From Vagococcus jeotgali (GTDB lineage: Bacteria > Bacillota > Bacilli > Lactobacillales > Vagococcaceae), in assembly GCF_035918315.1 (NCBI RefSeq), contig NZ_CP142146.1:1674001-1738000 (forward strand): a stretch of DNA of 64,000 nt, in the 5' to 3' direction. Shown one piece after another: positions 8,627-17,458 of this stretch (position 1 is its first letter; the number at the start of each line of letters is the position of its first letter). Below the pieces are notes generated by a model. That model made no database searches and was not told where the DNA came from. It saw only the letters and a program-made list of their open reading frames with translations. The position numbers and the translations under genes were made by a program.

Positions 8627-9187
8627 CTACTCGTTCTCCTCACTATTCCCACTTTTATCTGTATATGTATTCACTAAGTTTTCATCTAACCATTCAAGTA
8701 AATCCACTTTTGATTCCTCTATTTGTTGTTGGACAACACTTGGCATGAAAAATTCTAAAATATCATCATAACCCCATTCATCATAGGACATAATAATACG
8801 TAAATTAATCACTCTTTTTTGAGAAGTAGTTAAAATATCTTCACTACTAAATCGTTGTTCAGCAATTAATTCGACTTTTGCAATACCTGATTTAATCCAT
8901 GTTGTAGCAATCACAGATTTTAAATGTTTGTATTCCATAACCGCAAAATTTCTCTTTTCTGGAAATACTAAAGTTTGACTAATAATTTTTTGAATTAACA
9001 TCCATTCATAATCTGAAAATAAACCCTTGATTTTTTGCATTTTATCAGTAGGTAATGGCTTATTACCACTCTTCCAATCAGTCCATTTATCTATTGATAA
9101 ATCTAATACATCATGACAAAATAATTCTTCACTCACGTATTGATCTTGAATACGATCTAAAATAATATTAACCATTGCAGTATGCAT
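8627..9187 (-). CDS. Hypothetical protein, first gene of the envelope operon
   Basis: 186 residues that I do not recognise. Residues about 25-60 (DLSIDKWTDWKSGNKPLPTDK) resemble the turn and recognition helix of a small XRE-type DNA-binding domain, but the match is weak. The rest is mixed helix and strand, ending in an acidic tail (KSGNSEENE). No signal peptide or membrane segment, so cytoplasmic. A good ribosome site (AAGGAAGAG) precedes the ATG. It heads the run continuing through vanY, the GH73 gene, the TIM-barrel gene, the pseudo-signal peptidase and pdxK, so a regulatory role is possible but unproven. Confidence 0.65.
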   Translation of the reverse strand: MHTAMVNIILDRIQDQYVSEELFCHDVLDLSIDKWTDWKSGNKPLPTDKMQKIKGLFSDYEWMLIQKIISQTLVFPEKRNFAVMEYKHLKSVIATTWIKSGIAKVELIAEQRFSSEDILTTSQKRVINLRIIMSYDEWGYDDILEFFMPSVVQQQIEESKVDLLEWLDENLVNTYTDKSGNSEENE

Positions 9188-9300
9188 AAGTCTCTTCCTT
9201 TCTTTGTCTTTGCTTTTTACTTATATATTCCATTCTACTATTTTCTTCCCCATTTTGCACCTTTTCCTCTCTATATCTAAAAAAAGCTTAAAGAAAAAAA

Positions 9301-10257
9301 CTACTTTTGATTCAATTCAAAAAAGTTAACTTTAATATCTATGAAACTTTGAATCGTTAATAACAATTGATATAATTTAGCTCTGTTTTCAAACTCTACT
9401 CGGCTAGTAGGTAAAGGTTTTAGTTCATAAATCTGAAACACATCCAATACTTGTTGTTTCAATCCTAGAGCATCATTTGCTTCAGAATAAGATTTAGAGA
9501 TATCAATTAACAACTCATTAACAATCATAGCTATGTCTTCTTCCACCCTGATATGTTGAATCAATTGGTACATATCTTCTAACGTATTAAACTGATGTTT
9601 TCTCATATTAAAATAATTTAGTAAATAGCTGTCTTGATTTAACAGTTTATTTTCTAAATCTTGTTTTGCTAAAGTTCTACCTTGTTTAATTTCTTGTGAT
9701 AATTCTTTAAATAAATCATCACATTTTAGTGTCTGATGAGGACTCATTAACAACTCACCTAATTGCTTTAAAAGTAGTTGAATAGTCTCATCTACTTGGA
9801 CTTTATTTTCCAAGATAGCTGCTTCTTTGTTTGGCATGTATAAATTAGCTACTAAAGCTAAACTTACTCCGATTAATAACAGAAAAAAAGCATTAGCTAT
9901 TAAATACGGACTCATAGACTGTTCATTTAAAAAATGAGTCATTAACACAGAATTAACCGGAATAGCTTCTGGCATTTGCCATTTAGCTGCTATAGGAATA
10001 AATAATAGTAAAAATAAACCAAAAGCTAATGCTGTATAACCTAACAAATGGTAAGTAAACAAAGCAATCAGTGTGGCAACTACAAATGCTACTAATCTAC
10101 CTATTCCAATTTTAAAAGATGATTTTTTTGTATTTGTAACACTTAATATCGCTACAATGCCGGATGTTGCTGGAAACATTAAGCCAAAATAATTGGCAAT
10201 GACAATACCTAATGTGGCACTCACAACTGTTTTAAGTGTTCTAAGACCAATTTTCAT
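9301..10257 (-). CDS. Aromatic acid exporter family protein (YqjA/FUSC-like)
   Basis: About 318 residues. The N-terminal half has roughly five membrane helices starting MKIGLRTLKTVVSATLGI, the typical opening of aromatic-acid-exporter (ArAE_1) proteins; the C-terminal 170 residues are soluble and helical, as in Bacillus YqjA, which has similar length. The open frame begins 23 codons earlier, but AGGAGG lies five bases before the ATG at 10257, so that start is used. It is divergent from a lipoprotein gene with about 120 bp between starts and faces a second, shorter ArAE protein encoded across that gap. Substrate unknown; members are inferred to export hydrophobic or aromatic anions. Confidence 0.8.
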   Translation of the reverse strand: MKIGLRTLKTVVSATLGIVIANYFGLMFPATSGIVAILSVTNTKKSSFKIGIGRLVAFVVATLIALFTYHLLGYTALAFGLFLLLFIPIAAKWQMPEAIPVNSVLMTHFLNEQSMSPYLIANAFFLLLIGVSLALVANLYMPNKEAAILENKVQVDETIQLLLKQLGELLMSPHQTLKCDDLFKELSQEIKQGRTLAKQDLENKLLNQDSYLLNYFNMRKHQFNTLEDMYQLIQHIRVEEDIAMIVNELLIDISKSYSEANDALGLKQQVLDVFQIYELKPLPTSRVEFENRAKLYQLLLTIQSFIDIKVNFFELNQK

Positions 10258-10375
10258 CATATCCTCCTGAATAATTACTTTACTTCTATTAAAAATCAAA
10301 AAAACTTTCTCGTCAAATACTAGCATAAAGCCTAGGTTTCGTTTATCATGGAATAAATAAGGAGGGTAGTGAACT

Positions 10376-11011
10376 ATGAAAAAACAAATTCAACTAGTTA
10401 TCTGTTTTACCTTGTCCCTAATGACACTAGTTGCTTGTGGTATGACTCAAGAACTTGAACAATCCCTTGATACAACAAAAGAGTTGTCTAAACAATTAAC
10501 AAATCAATATGACACAATGCAAAGTACTATTTCACTATCTGAAAAAATAATCAAAGCTTATGAAACAGATATTGAACAATTCGCTGGTGATAATATTTTA
10601 AAAGAAGAAGACAGTGAATTATTTAAAAATTATTCAAAACGCGTTGATATTCTTGAAGAGATAAACAAGGATAAAAAGAAACTTGGCAGTTATAAAAAAG
10701 AACTAGAGCGTATCGTAAATAATCAAGCAGTTGATGTTGATAATGAAGCTCTTACGACCATTAGAGATAGCTTAGATATTATTATTAATAATATTGAAGC
10801 CATAAAACCCTTTATGGAATCTAGTCTAAGCCAAGAAAAAGAACTCTATCAAGATCTAAATGAAGAGGCTATTGTTGAGAAGATGCCTCTATTAGAAAGA
10901 ACAAATGGTTCTATCATTTTACTAGCTGAAGAAACTTGTAGTAATATTTTATACACTAAAGACCTAATTAATAACTTTCAAAAATCTGCACAATCCCCCT
11001 CACACAAATAG
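10376..11011 (+). CDS. Helical lipoprotein resembling the YkyA family
   Basis: 211 residues with a lipoprotein signal: basic start, hydrophobic stretch, lipobox LVAC with the modified Cys at position 21. The mature part is almost all charged helix with coiled-coil character (TTKELSKQLTNQYDTMQS), like the putative wall-binding YkyA lipoproteins, although the family assignment is from general resemblance. AAGGAGG precedes the ATG. It is 11 bp upstream of a small FUSC-type membrane protein, so the two are cotranscribed; a membrane-anchored helical partner next to an exporter-like protein suggests a joint envelope role, which is inference. Confidence 0.75.
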   Translation: MKKQIQLVICFTLSLMTLVACGMTQELEQSLDTTKELSKQLTNQYDTMQSTISLSEKIIKAYETDIEQFAGDNILKEEDSELFKNYSKRVDILEEINKDKKKLGSYKKELERIVNNQAVDVDNEALTTIRDSLDIIINNIEAIKPFMESSLSQEKELYQDLNEEAIVEKMPLLERTNGSIILLAEETCSNILYTKDLINNFQKSAQSPSHK

Positions 11012-11022
11012 GAGTTTGATTT

Positions 11023-11610
11023 ATGAATATCGGAAAAACCCATATCGGTCTAAGAACATTTAAAACAGCAATTGCTGTGATGTGTTGCATTATTTTATTT
11101 CATATCACTCACCGTGGTTCTCCCATGGTCGCTACCTTATCAGCTGTTTTTGCCCTAAGAGAAGATTTATCCTCAACCATGAGTTTTGGTAAATCTAGAA
11201 TTCTTGGCAATACACTTGGTGGTGTTAGTGGCCTACTCTACTACGTCATCTTACAATATTTCACTCATGAGAGCCTTGCACAAATTTTTCTTGTCCCTTT
11301 TTTTGTTATTTTAACTATTGTTGTTTCGACAAGAATGAATAATCAAAATGGTATCATTGGTGGTGTTGCGACACTATTATTTATTTCTTTTTCTATACCA
11401 GATTCTAATTATTTTATCTATGCAATTAATAGAGTAGTTGATACTTTCATCGGTACCTTCATCGCTATTTTTTGGAACTATATCATTAAATCTCCCTTAG
11501 AAGATAAGGAAGAGTCTATTGAAGAAAAAGAACAACAAATCTATGATAAAGAGCAAGAAATCAAACAACTTCAAGAAGATATTAATAAAATTAAAAAATC
11601 TAGTGATTAA
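11023..11610 (+). CDS. Short FUSC/aromatic acid exporter family membrane protein
   Basis: 195 residues, opening MNIGKTHIGLRTFKTAIAVM like the N-terminus of the divergent ArAE protein at 9301 (both share the IGLRT(F/L)KT pattern). About four to five membrane helices fill residues 15-150; the last 40 residues are a highly charged coiled coil (EDKEESIEEKEQQIYDKE) in place of the larger soluble domain of YqjA-like proteins. It follows the lipoprotein gene by 11 bp and is followed by a strong hairpin at 11623. The shared opening motif suggests that the two exporter-like genes of this locus are paralogues. Confidence 0.78.
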   Translation: MNIGKTHIGLRTFKTAIAVMCCIILFHITHRGSPMVATLSAVFALREDLSSTMSFGKSRILGNTLGGVSGLLYYVILQYFTHESLAQIFLVPFFVILTIVVSTRMNNQNGIIGGVATLLFISFSIPDSNYFIYAINRVVDTFIGTFIAIFWNYIIKSPLEDKEESIEEKEQQIYDKEQEIKQLQEDINKIKKSSD

Positions 11611-11622
11611 ATCTAATTTATT

Positions 11623-11672
11623 GTACACCCCTAAAGTTAGGCCAAAAAATCTAACTTTAGGGGTGTACTTTT
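11623..11672 (+). terminator. Hairpin in the IS left end, probably terminating the lipoprotein-FUSC operon
   Basis: A perfect 18-bp stem (GTACACCCCTAAAGTTAG at 11623-11640, complement at 11651-11668), ten-base loop, then CTTTT. It lies 12 bp after the FUSC stop codon, and its left arm is also the IS terminal repeat. A closely similar hairpin follows rex at 62553. Confidence 0.7.
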
Positions 11673-11804
11673 ATGACAAAATATGATTATAATTTTAAGC
11701 TTAAGGTTGTCTAAGGGTATCATAAAAAGGATGTTAGTTACTCTTTATTGATGAAAAAAGATGAATTAAGTCCAGTTAATTTTCAGCTAAAAATGGCAAT
11801 GTAA
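11673..11804 (+). pseudogene. Remnant of an IS3-family OrfA transposase subunit
   Basis: ATG at 11673 reads MTKYDYNFKLKVV, the usual opening of IS3/IS150-type OrfA helix-turn-helix proteins, then a stop at codon 14, followed in the same frame by GYHKKDVSYSLLMKKDELSP and a second stop. A full OrfA has about 100-180 residues plus the OrfB integrase, both missing here. Nothing functional is expected from it. Confidence 0.65.
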
Positions 11805-11895
11805 AAACATAAAAAAAGGAGTAGATTTCTCTACTCCAAAAAGATCTAACTTTTAGGGTTCACTACAATTTGACCTTCTCACTAGATTTTTTATT

Positions 11896-14682
11896 TTACT
11901 CTAATCCTTCTCTAACTTCGTCTGGAAACATCTCTTCTACAATTGCAGCACAACGATTACATAAAGTAGGTAAATCTTTATGACTTCCTACATCCTCTTT
12001 AATCGCGCGACAACGCTGACATGTCTCTCCTGGTGCAGGCTCAACTAAAACAGCAATATCATCAAACTTAACAGCTGCTTCAGGTATTTCTGTATTTGGT
12101 CTTGCTACTTCTAAATCAGATACAATTAAAACTTGGGCAAGATTTGTATTTAATGCTGTTAAAAGCATTCTCATTGGCTCATTAGGGAAAAGTGTGACTT
12201 TGGCTTCAAATGATTTACCAATTAACTTATTATCTCTTGCTTCTTCTAAGGCTTTTAATACTTTACTTCTAATTTCCATGAAATTTTCCCAAAGCTCTAG
12301 AATTTCTTCTTGATTAGCAAATTCTTGATAGCCTGGCATTTCCGTTAACTGAACATATTTTTCTTCTTCTTGTAAGTGAGACCAAATTTCCTCAGCAGTA
12401 TGAGGCATAAGTGGTGTCATTAATTTCGTTAGGTTCACTAAAATATCATAGAATACTGTTTGCATAGCACGACGTTCACGGCTCATTCCAGCTTCAATGT
12501 AAACGACATCTTTAGCAAAATCTAAATAGAAGGCTGATAAATCATTCGTACAGAAGTTAACAAAGGCACGGTAAACTGTCTGGAATGAGTATTTGTCATA
12601 ACCTTGATCACGAATAGTTTTGATTTCTTGATTTAATCTGATCATCATGTATTTGTCAACTGAACGTAAATCTTCATAAGCAACACGATCTACTTTAGCA
12701 TCAAAATCGCTTGTATTAGCTAAAAGGAAACGCATTGTATTTCTAATTTTTCGATAAACTTCTGAGATTTGATTTAATGTGTTCATATCTACTTTTACAT
12801 CAGACTCATAATCCACACTAGCCACCCACAGACGCAGGATATCAGCTCCCATTTGATTAATCACTTTATTTGGTTCAATCGTATTGCCAAGAGATTTACT
12901 TTGTTTACGCCCTTGTGGATCTAGTGTAAACCCTTGTGATAATACAGCTTTATAAGGTGCTACACCATTAATTGCAACACTCGTTGTGATACTTGAGTTA
13001 AACCAACCACGGTATTGGTCAGATCCTTCTAAGTATAAATCGGCTGGAAAACTTAGATCTTCTCTACCACGAAGAACTGCTTCATGAGATGATCCTGAAT
13101 CAAACCAAACATCCATAATATCATCTTCTTTAGTAAACTCTCCATTTGGACTACCTGGATGAGTGAATCCTTCTGGTAATAAGTCTACTGCCTCTTTTTC
13201 AAACCAAATACTTGAGCCATGCTCGCTAAATAAATTTGCTACGTGATCAATTGTTTCTGGTGTGATAATAGCTTCTCCATTTTCAGCATAGAAAATTGGT
13301 AAAGGTACACCCCAGGCTCTTTGCCTTGAAATTACCCAATCACCACGGTCACGCACCATATTATACAAACGGGTACGCCCCCAAGGAATAATCCAATCAA
13401 CACCGTCAATCTCAGTTAAAATATCCTCTCTAAACTTGTCAATTGAAGCAAACCACTGTGGTGTTGCACGGAAAATCACTGGTTTTTTAGTTCTCCAGTC
13501 ATGCGGATAGCTATGAGTAAAGAAGTCGAGTTTCAATAAGTGACCATTTTCGTCTAATAATTCTGTGATTATCGGATTAGCTTTATCATAGAAGATCCCT
13601 TCAAAACCTGGTGCTTCCTCAGTAAATACCCCACGGCCATCAACTGGTGAAATAACGTCAATACCATACTTGCGACAAACAATATAGTCATCCTCACCAT
13701 GTCCTGGAGCTGTATGAACTAATCCTGTACCTGCTTCAAGTGTCACATGATCTCCAGCCAATACTTTTGATTCACGGTCATAAAACGGATGTTTTGCTAC
13801 CATTCCTTCTAAATCAGACCCTTTTAATTCTTTCACAACTGCTACATTTTCCCAACCAATTGCATTGGTTACTGTCTCTAGTAAGTCTTTTGCAACCACA
13901 TATTTTTTACCATCTGCTTCAACAACAACATAAGTAAAGTTTTCATTCACGCTAATCGCTAAGTTAGCAGGTAATGTCCAAGGTGTTGTTGTCCAAATAA
14001 CAAATTGTGTGTCATCATCTAACATATCTTTACCATCTAAAACATCAAAAGCAACATAAATAGATGGAGATTTAACATCTTTATACTCAATTTCTGCCTC
14101 GGCAAGTGATGATTCACTTGATGGTGACCAATAAATTGGTTTTAATCCTTTATAAATATAACCCTTATCAGCCATCTTCCCAAAAACACGAATTTGTGCT
14201 GCTTCATAATCTGGTGTCAATGTAACATATGGGTTTTCCCAATCTGCTGCTACACCTAGTCGTTTAAAATCTTCACGTTGTTTATCTACTTGACTTAAAG
14301 CATATTCTTCACACATTTTTAAATACTCAGCTCTTGGCATTTCCTTGCGCTTAACATCTTTTTTGGTTAGCACTTGCTCAATTGGTAAACCATGAGTATC
14401 CCATCCCGGTACAAAAGGAGCACGAAAACCTGACATAGACTTATAACGAACAATAATATCTTTACTTACTTTATTTAAAGCATGTCCCAAATGGATATTA
14501 CCATTAGCGTAGGGAGGCCCATCATGTAAAATAAATGTTGGCTTGTCAGCATTTATTTTTTGACGTTCTTCGTAAATATCCACTTCTTCCCAATCTTTTT
14601 GCCAGTCTAATTCTCTAACGGGTAAGTTAGCTCTCATTGGAAAACTTGTTTTTCCAAGACGTAGTGTTTCTTTCATTTTCAT
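11896..14682 (-). CDS. ileS: Isoleucyl-tRNA synthetase
   Basis: 928 residues from ATG 14682, which follows AAGGAG by nine bases; the open frame extends upstream only because it runs through the T-box. Class I signatures are present: the HIGH-type motif HLGH in [12 protein letters not shown], and the second motif as KQSKSLGN, where the canonical sequence is KMSKS. The C-terminus has a zinc-binding cluster ([10 protein letters not shown] then CNRCAAI). It charges tRNA-Ile and edits mischarged valine. It lies downstream of divIVA at the end of the division cluster, as in many Firmicutes, and is controlled by the T-box at 14716-14944. The Met-to-Gln change in KMSKS probably still works, since both Lys are kept. 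Confidence 0.97.
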   Translation of the reverse strand: MKMKETLRLGKTSFPMRANLPVRELDWQKDWEEVDIYEERQKINADKPTFILHDGPPYANGNIHLGHALNKVSKDIIVRYKSMSGFRAPFVPGWDTHGLPIEQVLTKKDVKRKEMPRAEYLKMCEEYALSQVDKQREDFKRLGVAADWENPYVTLTPDYEAAQIRVFGKMADKGYIYKGLKPIYWSPSSESSLAEAEIEYKDVKSPSIYVAFDVLDGKDMLDDDTQFVIWTTTPWTLPANLAISVNENFTYVVVEADGKKYVVAKDLLETVTNAIGWENVAVVKELKGSDLEGMVAKHPFYDRESKVLAGDHVTLEAGTGLVHTAPGHGEDDYIVCRKYGIDVISPVDGRGVFTEEAPGFEGIFYDKANPIITELLDENGHLLKLDFFTHSYPHDWRTKKPVIFRATPQWFASIDKFREDILTEIDGVDWIIPWGRTRLYNMVRDRGDWVISRQRAWGVPLPIFYAENGEAIITPETIDHVANLFSEHGSSIWFEKEAVDLLPEGFTHPGSPNGEFTKEDDIMDVWFDSGSSHEAVLRGREDLSFPADLYLEGSDQYRGWFNSSITTSVAINGVAPYKAVLSQGFTLDPQGRKQSKSLGNTIEPNKVINQMGADILRLWVASVDYESDVKVDMNTLNQISEVYRKIRNTMRFLLANTSDFDAKVDRVAYEDLRSVDKYMMIRLNQEIKTIRDQGYDKYSFQTVYRAFVNFCTNDLSAFYLDFAKDVVYIEAGMSRERRAMQTVFYDILVNLTKLMTPLMPHTAEEIWSHLQEEEKYVQLTEMPGYQEFANQEEILELWENFMEIRSKVLKALEEARDNKLIGKSFEAKVTLFPNEPMRMLLTALNTNLAQVLIVSDLEVARPNTEIPEAAVKFDDIAVLVEPAPGETCQRCRAIKEDVGSHKDLPTLCNRCAAIVEEMFPDEVREGLE

Positions 14683-14715
14683 ATGCGTAAACTCCTTTTT
14701 AATAGTAATAGACAA

Positions 14716-14944
14716 TAAAAAAACTCCCCCCCTGATAAACAGGGACGAAGTTAGCGTGGTACCACCCAATATTTAGTATACTAAAATAAGCATACTCTCT
14801 TGATAAGGATAACGGGTTTAACCGGAATGACTTACTTTTTTCAGTCATTCTATAAATGAAGGATCTTTTCATTGTCAGGGATTACTAGGTTTCCACTTAG
14901 CCCTAGCTCACTGGAAATGATAACAATGACTTTTCTGTTTCATT
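14716..14944 (-). promoter_or_regulatory. T-box riboswitch controlling ileS
   Basis: The minus strand upstream of ileS holds the T-box core GGGTGGTACCACG (revcomp at 14755-14767), followed by a terminator stem (CCCTG-TTTAT-CAGGG) and a run of seven T. Upstream is a long structured leader with GAGCTAGGGCTAAGTGG and ACCTAGTAATCCC, typical of stem I apex and distal loops. AUC triplets occur in AATCCC and GATCC; one is presumably the isoleucine specifier but I cannot assign it without folding. Uncharged tRNA-Ile should stabilise the antiterminator and allow ileS transcription. Confidence 0.92.
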
Positions 14945-14948
14945 TCGA

Positions 14949-15734
14949 TTAGACACGGTCGCGACTAGCACGCTCTGGTCTATCTGTTTGGTGTTGTTCT
15001 TTTTTTGCTGTTTCTTTTGCAAGTCTAACATTTTCTCTGTATTGCTCTTCTGGTGTTAGTTCTTTTTGTTGTGGTTCTGTGTTAAATGTCGGTTGAACCT
15101 CGATTGCAATACCTTTTGTCTCAGTGACAGGTGCTGTGTTAGCTGATTCAACTGCTTCTAGTACTTCTTTAAAGGCAGCATGATGGCTATCAACATATGC
15201 ACCAAATGGTTTCAAGATTTCATCCCATTCTTCATTTTGAACAATCTGTAATTGAGATTCAATTAATACAGATAAGTTTCTGTGGAATACACGTGTTTTT
15301 TTCTTCAAATCATCTGTTTCAACAGCTAATTGTCTAGCACGCTCGCTTGCTTCCATCAAAATTTCATTGGCTTTGTTAGTCGCACCACTAATCAACTCAT
15401 CGCTCATTTTATTAGCGTGTGCTAGAATATCTTCTGACTGAGCTTGGGCTTGTTGAATGGCTAAATCTGACTCTTTTGAAGCATTCTCTTTTAACTTATC
15501 TGCTGTATCTTGAGCAACAATAATAGATTGATTTAATGAATCTTTTAACTCTGAGAAGTAACTTAATTTTTCATTAGCTTGACGTACTTCTTTTTCATAT
15601 TCTTTGTTTTCTTGTGTTAATTTTTCAACTTCTAAAGCAACTTGATCTAAAAAGTCATCAACTTCATCACGATCATATCCTTTAAATTTTGAATTAAAAC
15701 TTTTATTCGTAATATCTATTGGTTTAATTGACAT
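14949..15734 (-). CDS. divIVA: Cell division protein DivIVA
   Basis: 261 residues. The N-terminal membrane-curvature-binding motif is clear (FNSKFKGYDRDEVDDFLDQV, about residues 13-32), followed by long coiled coils through residue 170 and a Gln/Glu-rich variable tail. DivIVA collects at negatively curved membrane at the septum and poles and recruits division and wall factors. It is the last of the division genes before ileS, 15 bp from ylmH, and its position after sepF-ylmG-ylmH is the standard Firmicute order. Confidence 0.96.
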   Translation of the reverse strand: MSIKPIDITNKSFNSKFKGYDRDEVDDFLDQVALEVEKLTQENKEYEKEVRQANEKLSYFSELKDSLNQSIIVAQDTADKLKENASKESDLAIQQAQAQSEDILAHANKMSDELISGATNKANEILMEASERARQLAVETDDLKKKTRVFHRNLSVLIESQLQIVQNEEWDEILKPFGAYVDSHHAAFKEVLEAVESANTAPVTETKGIAIEVQPTFNTEPQQKELTPEEQYRENVRLAKETAKKEQHQTDRPERASRDRV

Positions 15735-15749
15735 ATTTATACACCCCTA

Positions 15750-16541
15750 CTACTTTCTTAATACTCTAATTTTTAATCTAATGTTATCTTTTCGTGTCTT
15801 TCCTAATGTTTCTAATATTTGAATTCGTCCCATTCCACGAACGGAGATGATATCTAAATAATCCACTGGAAGATCAATTCGTTCCATTTCTACCCAGTTT
15901 AGCTTAACTTTTTTTGATTCTACTGCAAGTTTAGCCTTTTGTCTAGAGATATTATATACTGATGAGATAATATTATCAATTCTTAAAGAACTAACCGTCA
16001 CATCTTCTAACTGCCATTCTTCAATAGGACTTAGAATATCATGCCAGTCTACTTCTTTAAATTTAACACCAAAAGAGCCTATTTTATCAATTTGTTGGTA
16101 TATATAATTAGCCACTGAGCGCTTAACGAATACTTGCCAATTATTCCCATCAGTGATAATGTCACCAATATACTCTCGTTTGATTCCTGTACTCATCAAT
16201 GTTCCCAAGATTTTACCATGAGATAACTGACCAAATTTAACTGGATATTGAATATCATAAATGACAATCTCATAATCTTCTTCTTTTGGTTCATAGTAAG
16301 TTGGGTAAATAATTGCACATTTTCTCTCAGCTTCTATAAATCCTCCAAAAAATGAGAACGACACATCTTCTTGTTTCCCAATCAAAGACTCCAAAATGAA
16401 GGCTTCTCTTGGGTTTAGAAACTCTGTTACTACTGGAGCATATTGCATCTCAACTGTCTCCAACCAATTGTAAACAAGGTCAATAAAAGGATGCTCGTCC
16501 TTGCGAAAATGCTGATACACATTAGCTTGCAAAAAACTCAC
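15750..16541 (-). CDS. ylmH: YlmH family S4-domain RNA-binding protein
   Basis: 263 residues with an S4 RNA-binding domain near 185-240 (SSLRIDNIISSVYNISRQKAK, then VKLNWVEMERID). The N-terminal two thirds match the conserved YlmH architecture. In Bacillus, YlmH has been linked to rescue of stalled large ribosomal subunits; its place in the division cluster is conserved without a clear functional reason. It lies between ylmG and divIVA with short gaps and must be cotranscribed with them. Confidence 0.93.
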   Translation of the reverse strand: MSFLQANVYQHFRKDEHPFIDLVYNWLETVEMQYAPVVTEFLNPREAFILESLIGKQEDVSFSFFGGFIEAERKCAIIYPTYYEPKEEDYEIVIYDIQYPVKFGQLSHGKILGTLMSTGIKREYIGDIITDGNNWQVFVKRSVANYIYQQIDKIGSFGVKFKEVDWHDILSPIEEWQLEDVTVSSLRIDNIISSVYNISRQKAKLAVESKKVKLNWVEMERIDLPVDYLDIISVRGMGRIQILETLGKTRKDNIRLKIRVLRK

Positions 16542-16553
16542 ATCCTTTCCTTA

Positions 16554-16823
16554 TTAAACCATCATTAATATTTTACTTAATAACAAAATTAAGCCTCGTC
16601 CTGCAAGTTGTAAAACGAATACTGCTACAATAATTGTAAAATCAATTGGTCCGACATTCAATCTAACACGTTCAAATAAACTTAAATAGGGACGTGATAT
16701 TTTTATAATGAATTTGCCAAGCGTACTATCATAGGCACCTGGAAACCAAGATAATAAAGCATAAATAACAAGTACCCACGTATATATTTCTATGGCTTTA
16801 GAAACAATAATTATCAATGCCAT
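16554..16823 (-). CDS. ylmG: YggT/YlmG family membrane protein
   Basis: 89 residues with two hydrophobic helices (about 3-25 and 60-85) separated by the conserved YggT loop WFPGAYDSTLGKFIIKISRPYLSLFER. These small membrane proteins occur next to sepF across Firmicutes and cyanobacteria and affect division or thylakoid organisation; no enzyme activity is known. The gene is 19 bp after sepF and 12 bp before ylmH, inside the division operon. Confidence 0.94.
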   Translation of the reverse strand: MALIIIVSKAIEIYTWVLVIYALLSWFPGAYDSTLGKFIIKISRPYLSLFERVRLNVGPIDFTIIVAVFVLQLAGRGLILLLSKILMMV

Positions 16824-16842
16824 CTAATTGAACACATCCTTA

Positions 16843-17439
16843 TTAGTTAGGTAAGTGAGTTGAAACTAAACTCTTTGCAACACTAGAGTCAATATCGACA
16901 TTAGCTGGTGTACAAATGAAAATTTCATCACCTATTCTTTGAATGTCACCATCAATTGCATAAATTGTCCCTGTGACAAAATCTACAACTCGCCTTGCTT
17001 GGAATTCCTCCATCAAGGTAAAGGTGACAATGACTATCTCTTTTCTAAATAGAGCCTCAGCGATATGTTGGCAATCTTTATACGCACGAGGTTCATAAAC
17101 AGAAATTTTACGATTTTGCTTTGGCGTACTAATTCGTTTGTTTGCTGATGAAGGTGACTGATAATTATCCATTTTAACAACTTTTTCGTTTTTATAGCGA
17201 TTAATTGGCTCTTCCGAAATACGATAATTACGAGTGTTCTCAAGTTTTTCTGTGTCATATGATACACCTGATCCCATCTCAGTACTTTCTTGCTGTTTTT
17301 GGTTTACAGGCTCATCATCTATTTCTATTTGCTCATCCTCTTCCACCAGTTCATCTTCAAAAATATGCTCATCGTATTCATCATCCTGACTATTTAAACC
17401 AAAAAATCCAGCAATATCACGATTTTTGAATAATTTCAT
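16843..17439 (-). CDS. sepF: Cell division protein SepF
   Basis: 198 residues from ATG 17439, which has GAGG eight bases upstream; earlier in-frame codons overlap yggS and lack a site. It opens with an amphipathic membrane-binding helix (MKLFKNRDIAGFFGL), continues with an acidic linker to about residue 75, and ends in the conserved SepF core (ISVYEPRAYKDCQHIAEA, VDFVTGTIYAIDGDIQRIG). SepF forms rings, binds the FtsZ tail and tethers it to the membrane. Neighbours yggS upstream and ylmG downstream complete the normal cluster. Confidence 0.96.
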   Translation of the reverse strand: MKLFKNRDIAGFFGLNSQDDEYDEHIFEDELVEEDEQIEIDDEPVNQKQQESTEMGSGVSYDTEKLENTRNYRISEEPINRYKNEKVVKMDNYQSPSSANKRISTPKQNRKISVYEPRAYKDCQHIAEALFRKEIVIVTFTLMEEFQARRVVDFVTGTIYAIDGDIQRIGDEIFICTPANVDIDSSVAKSLVSTHLPN

Positions 17440-17458
17440 CTCCATCACCTCTTTTTTC

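Larger units (their letters stand above)
11621..11868 (+). mobile_element. Decayed IS3-family (IS150-group-like) element, internally deleted
   Basis: About 250 bp bounded by related ends: TTGTACACCCCTAAAGTTAG on the left and, read inward on the other strand, TTGTAGTGAACCCTAAAAGT on the right. Inside are the first 13 codons of an OrfA-like reading frame with stops, and a GGAGTAGA-GAAA-TCTACTCC hairpin near the right end. Everything coding for the DDE transposase is gone. No clear target duplication is seen, so the exact ends are uncertain by a base or two. A second copy of the right-end sequence lies at 50248. Confidence 0.65.

Noticed and set aside
14683-14769. 29-codon N-terminal extension of ileS
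   Set aside because: It translates the T-box core and terminator; AAGGAG and the conserved [12 protein letters not shown] mark the start at 14682.
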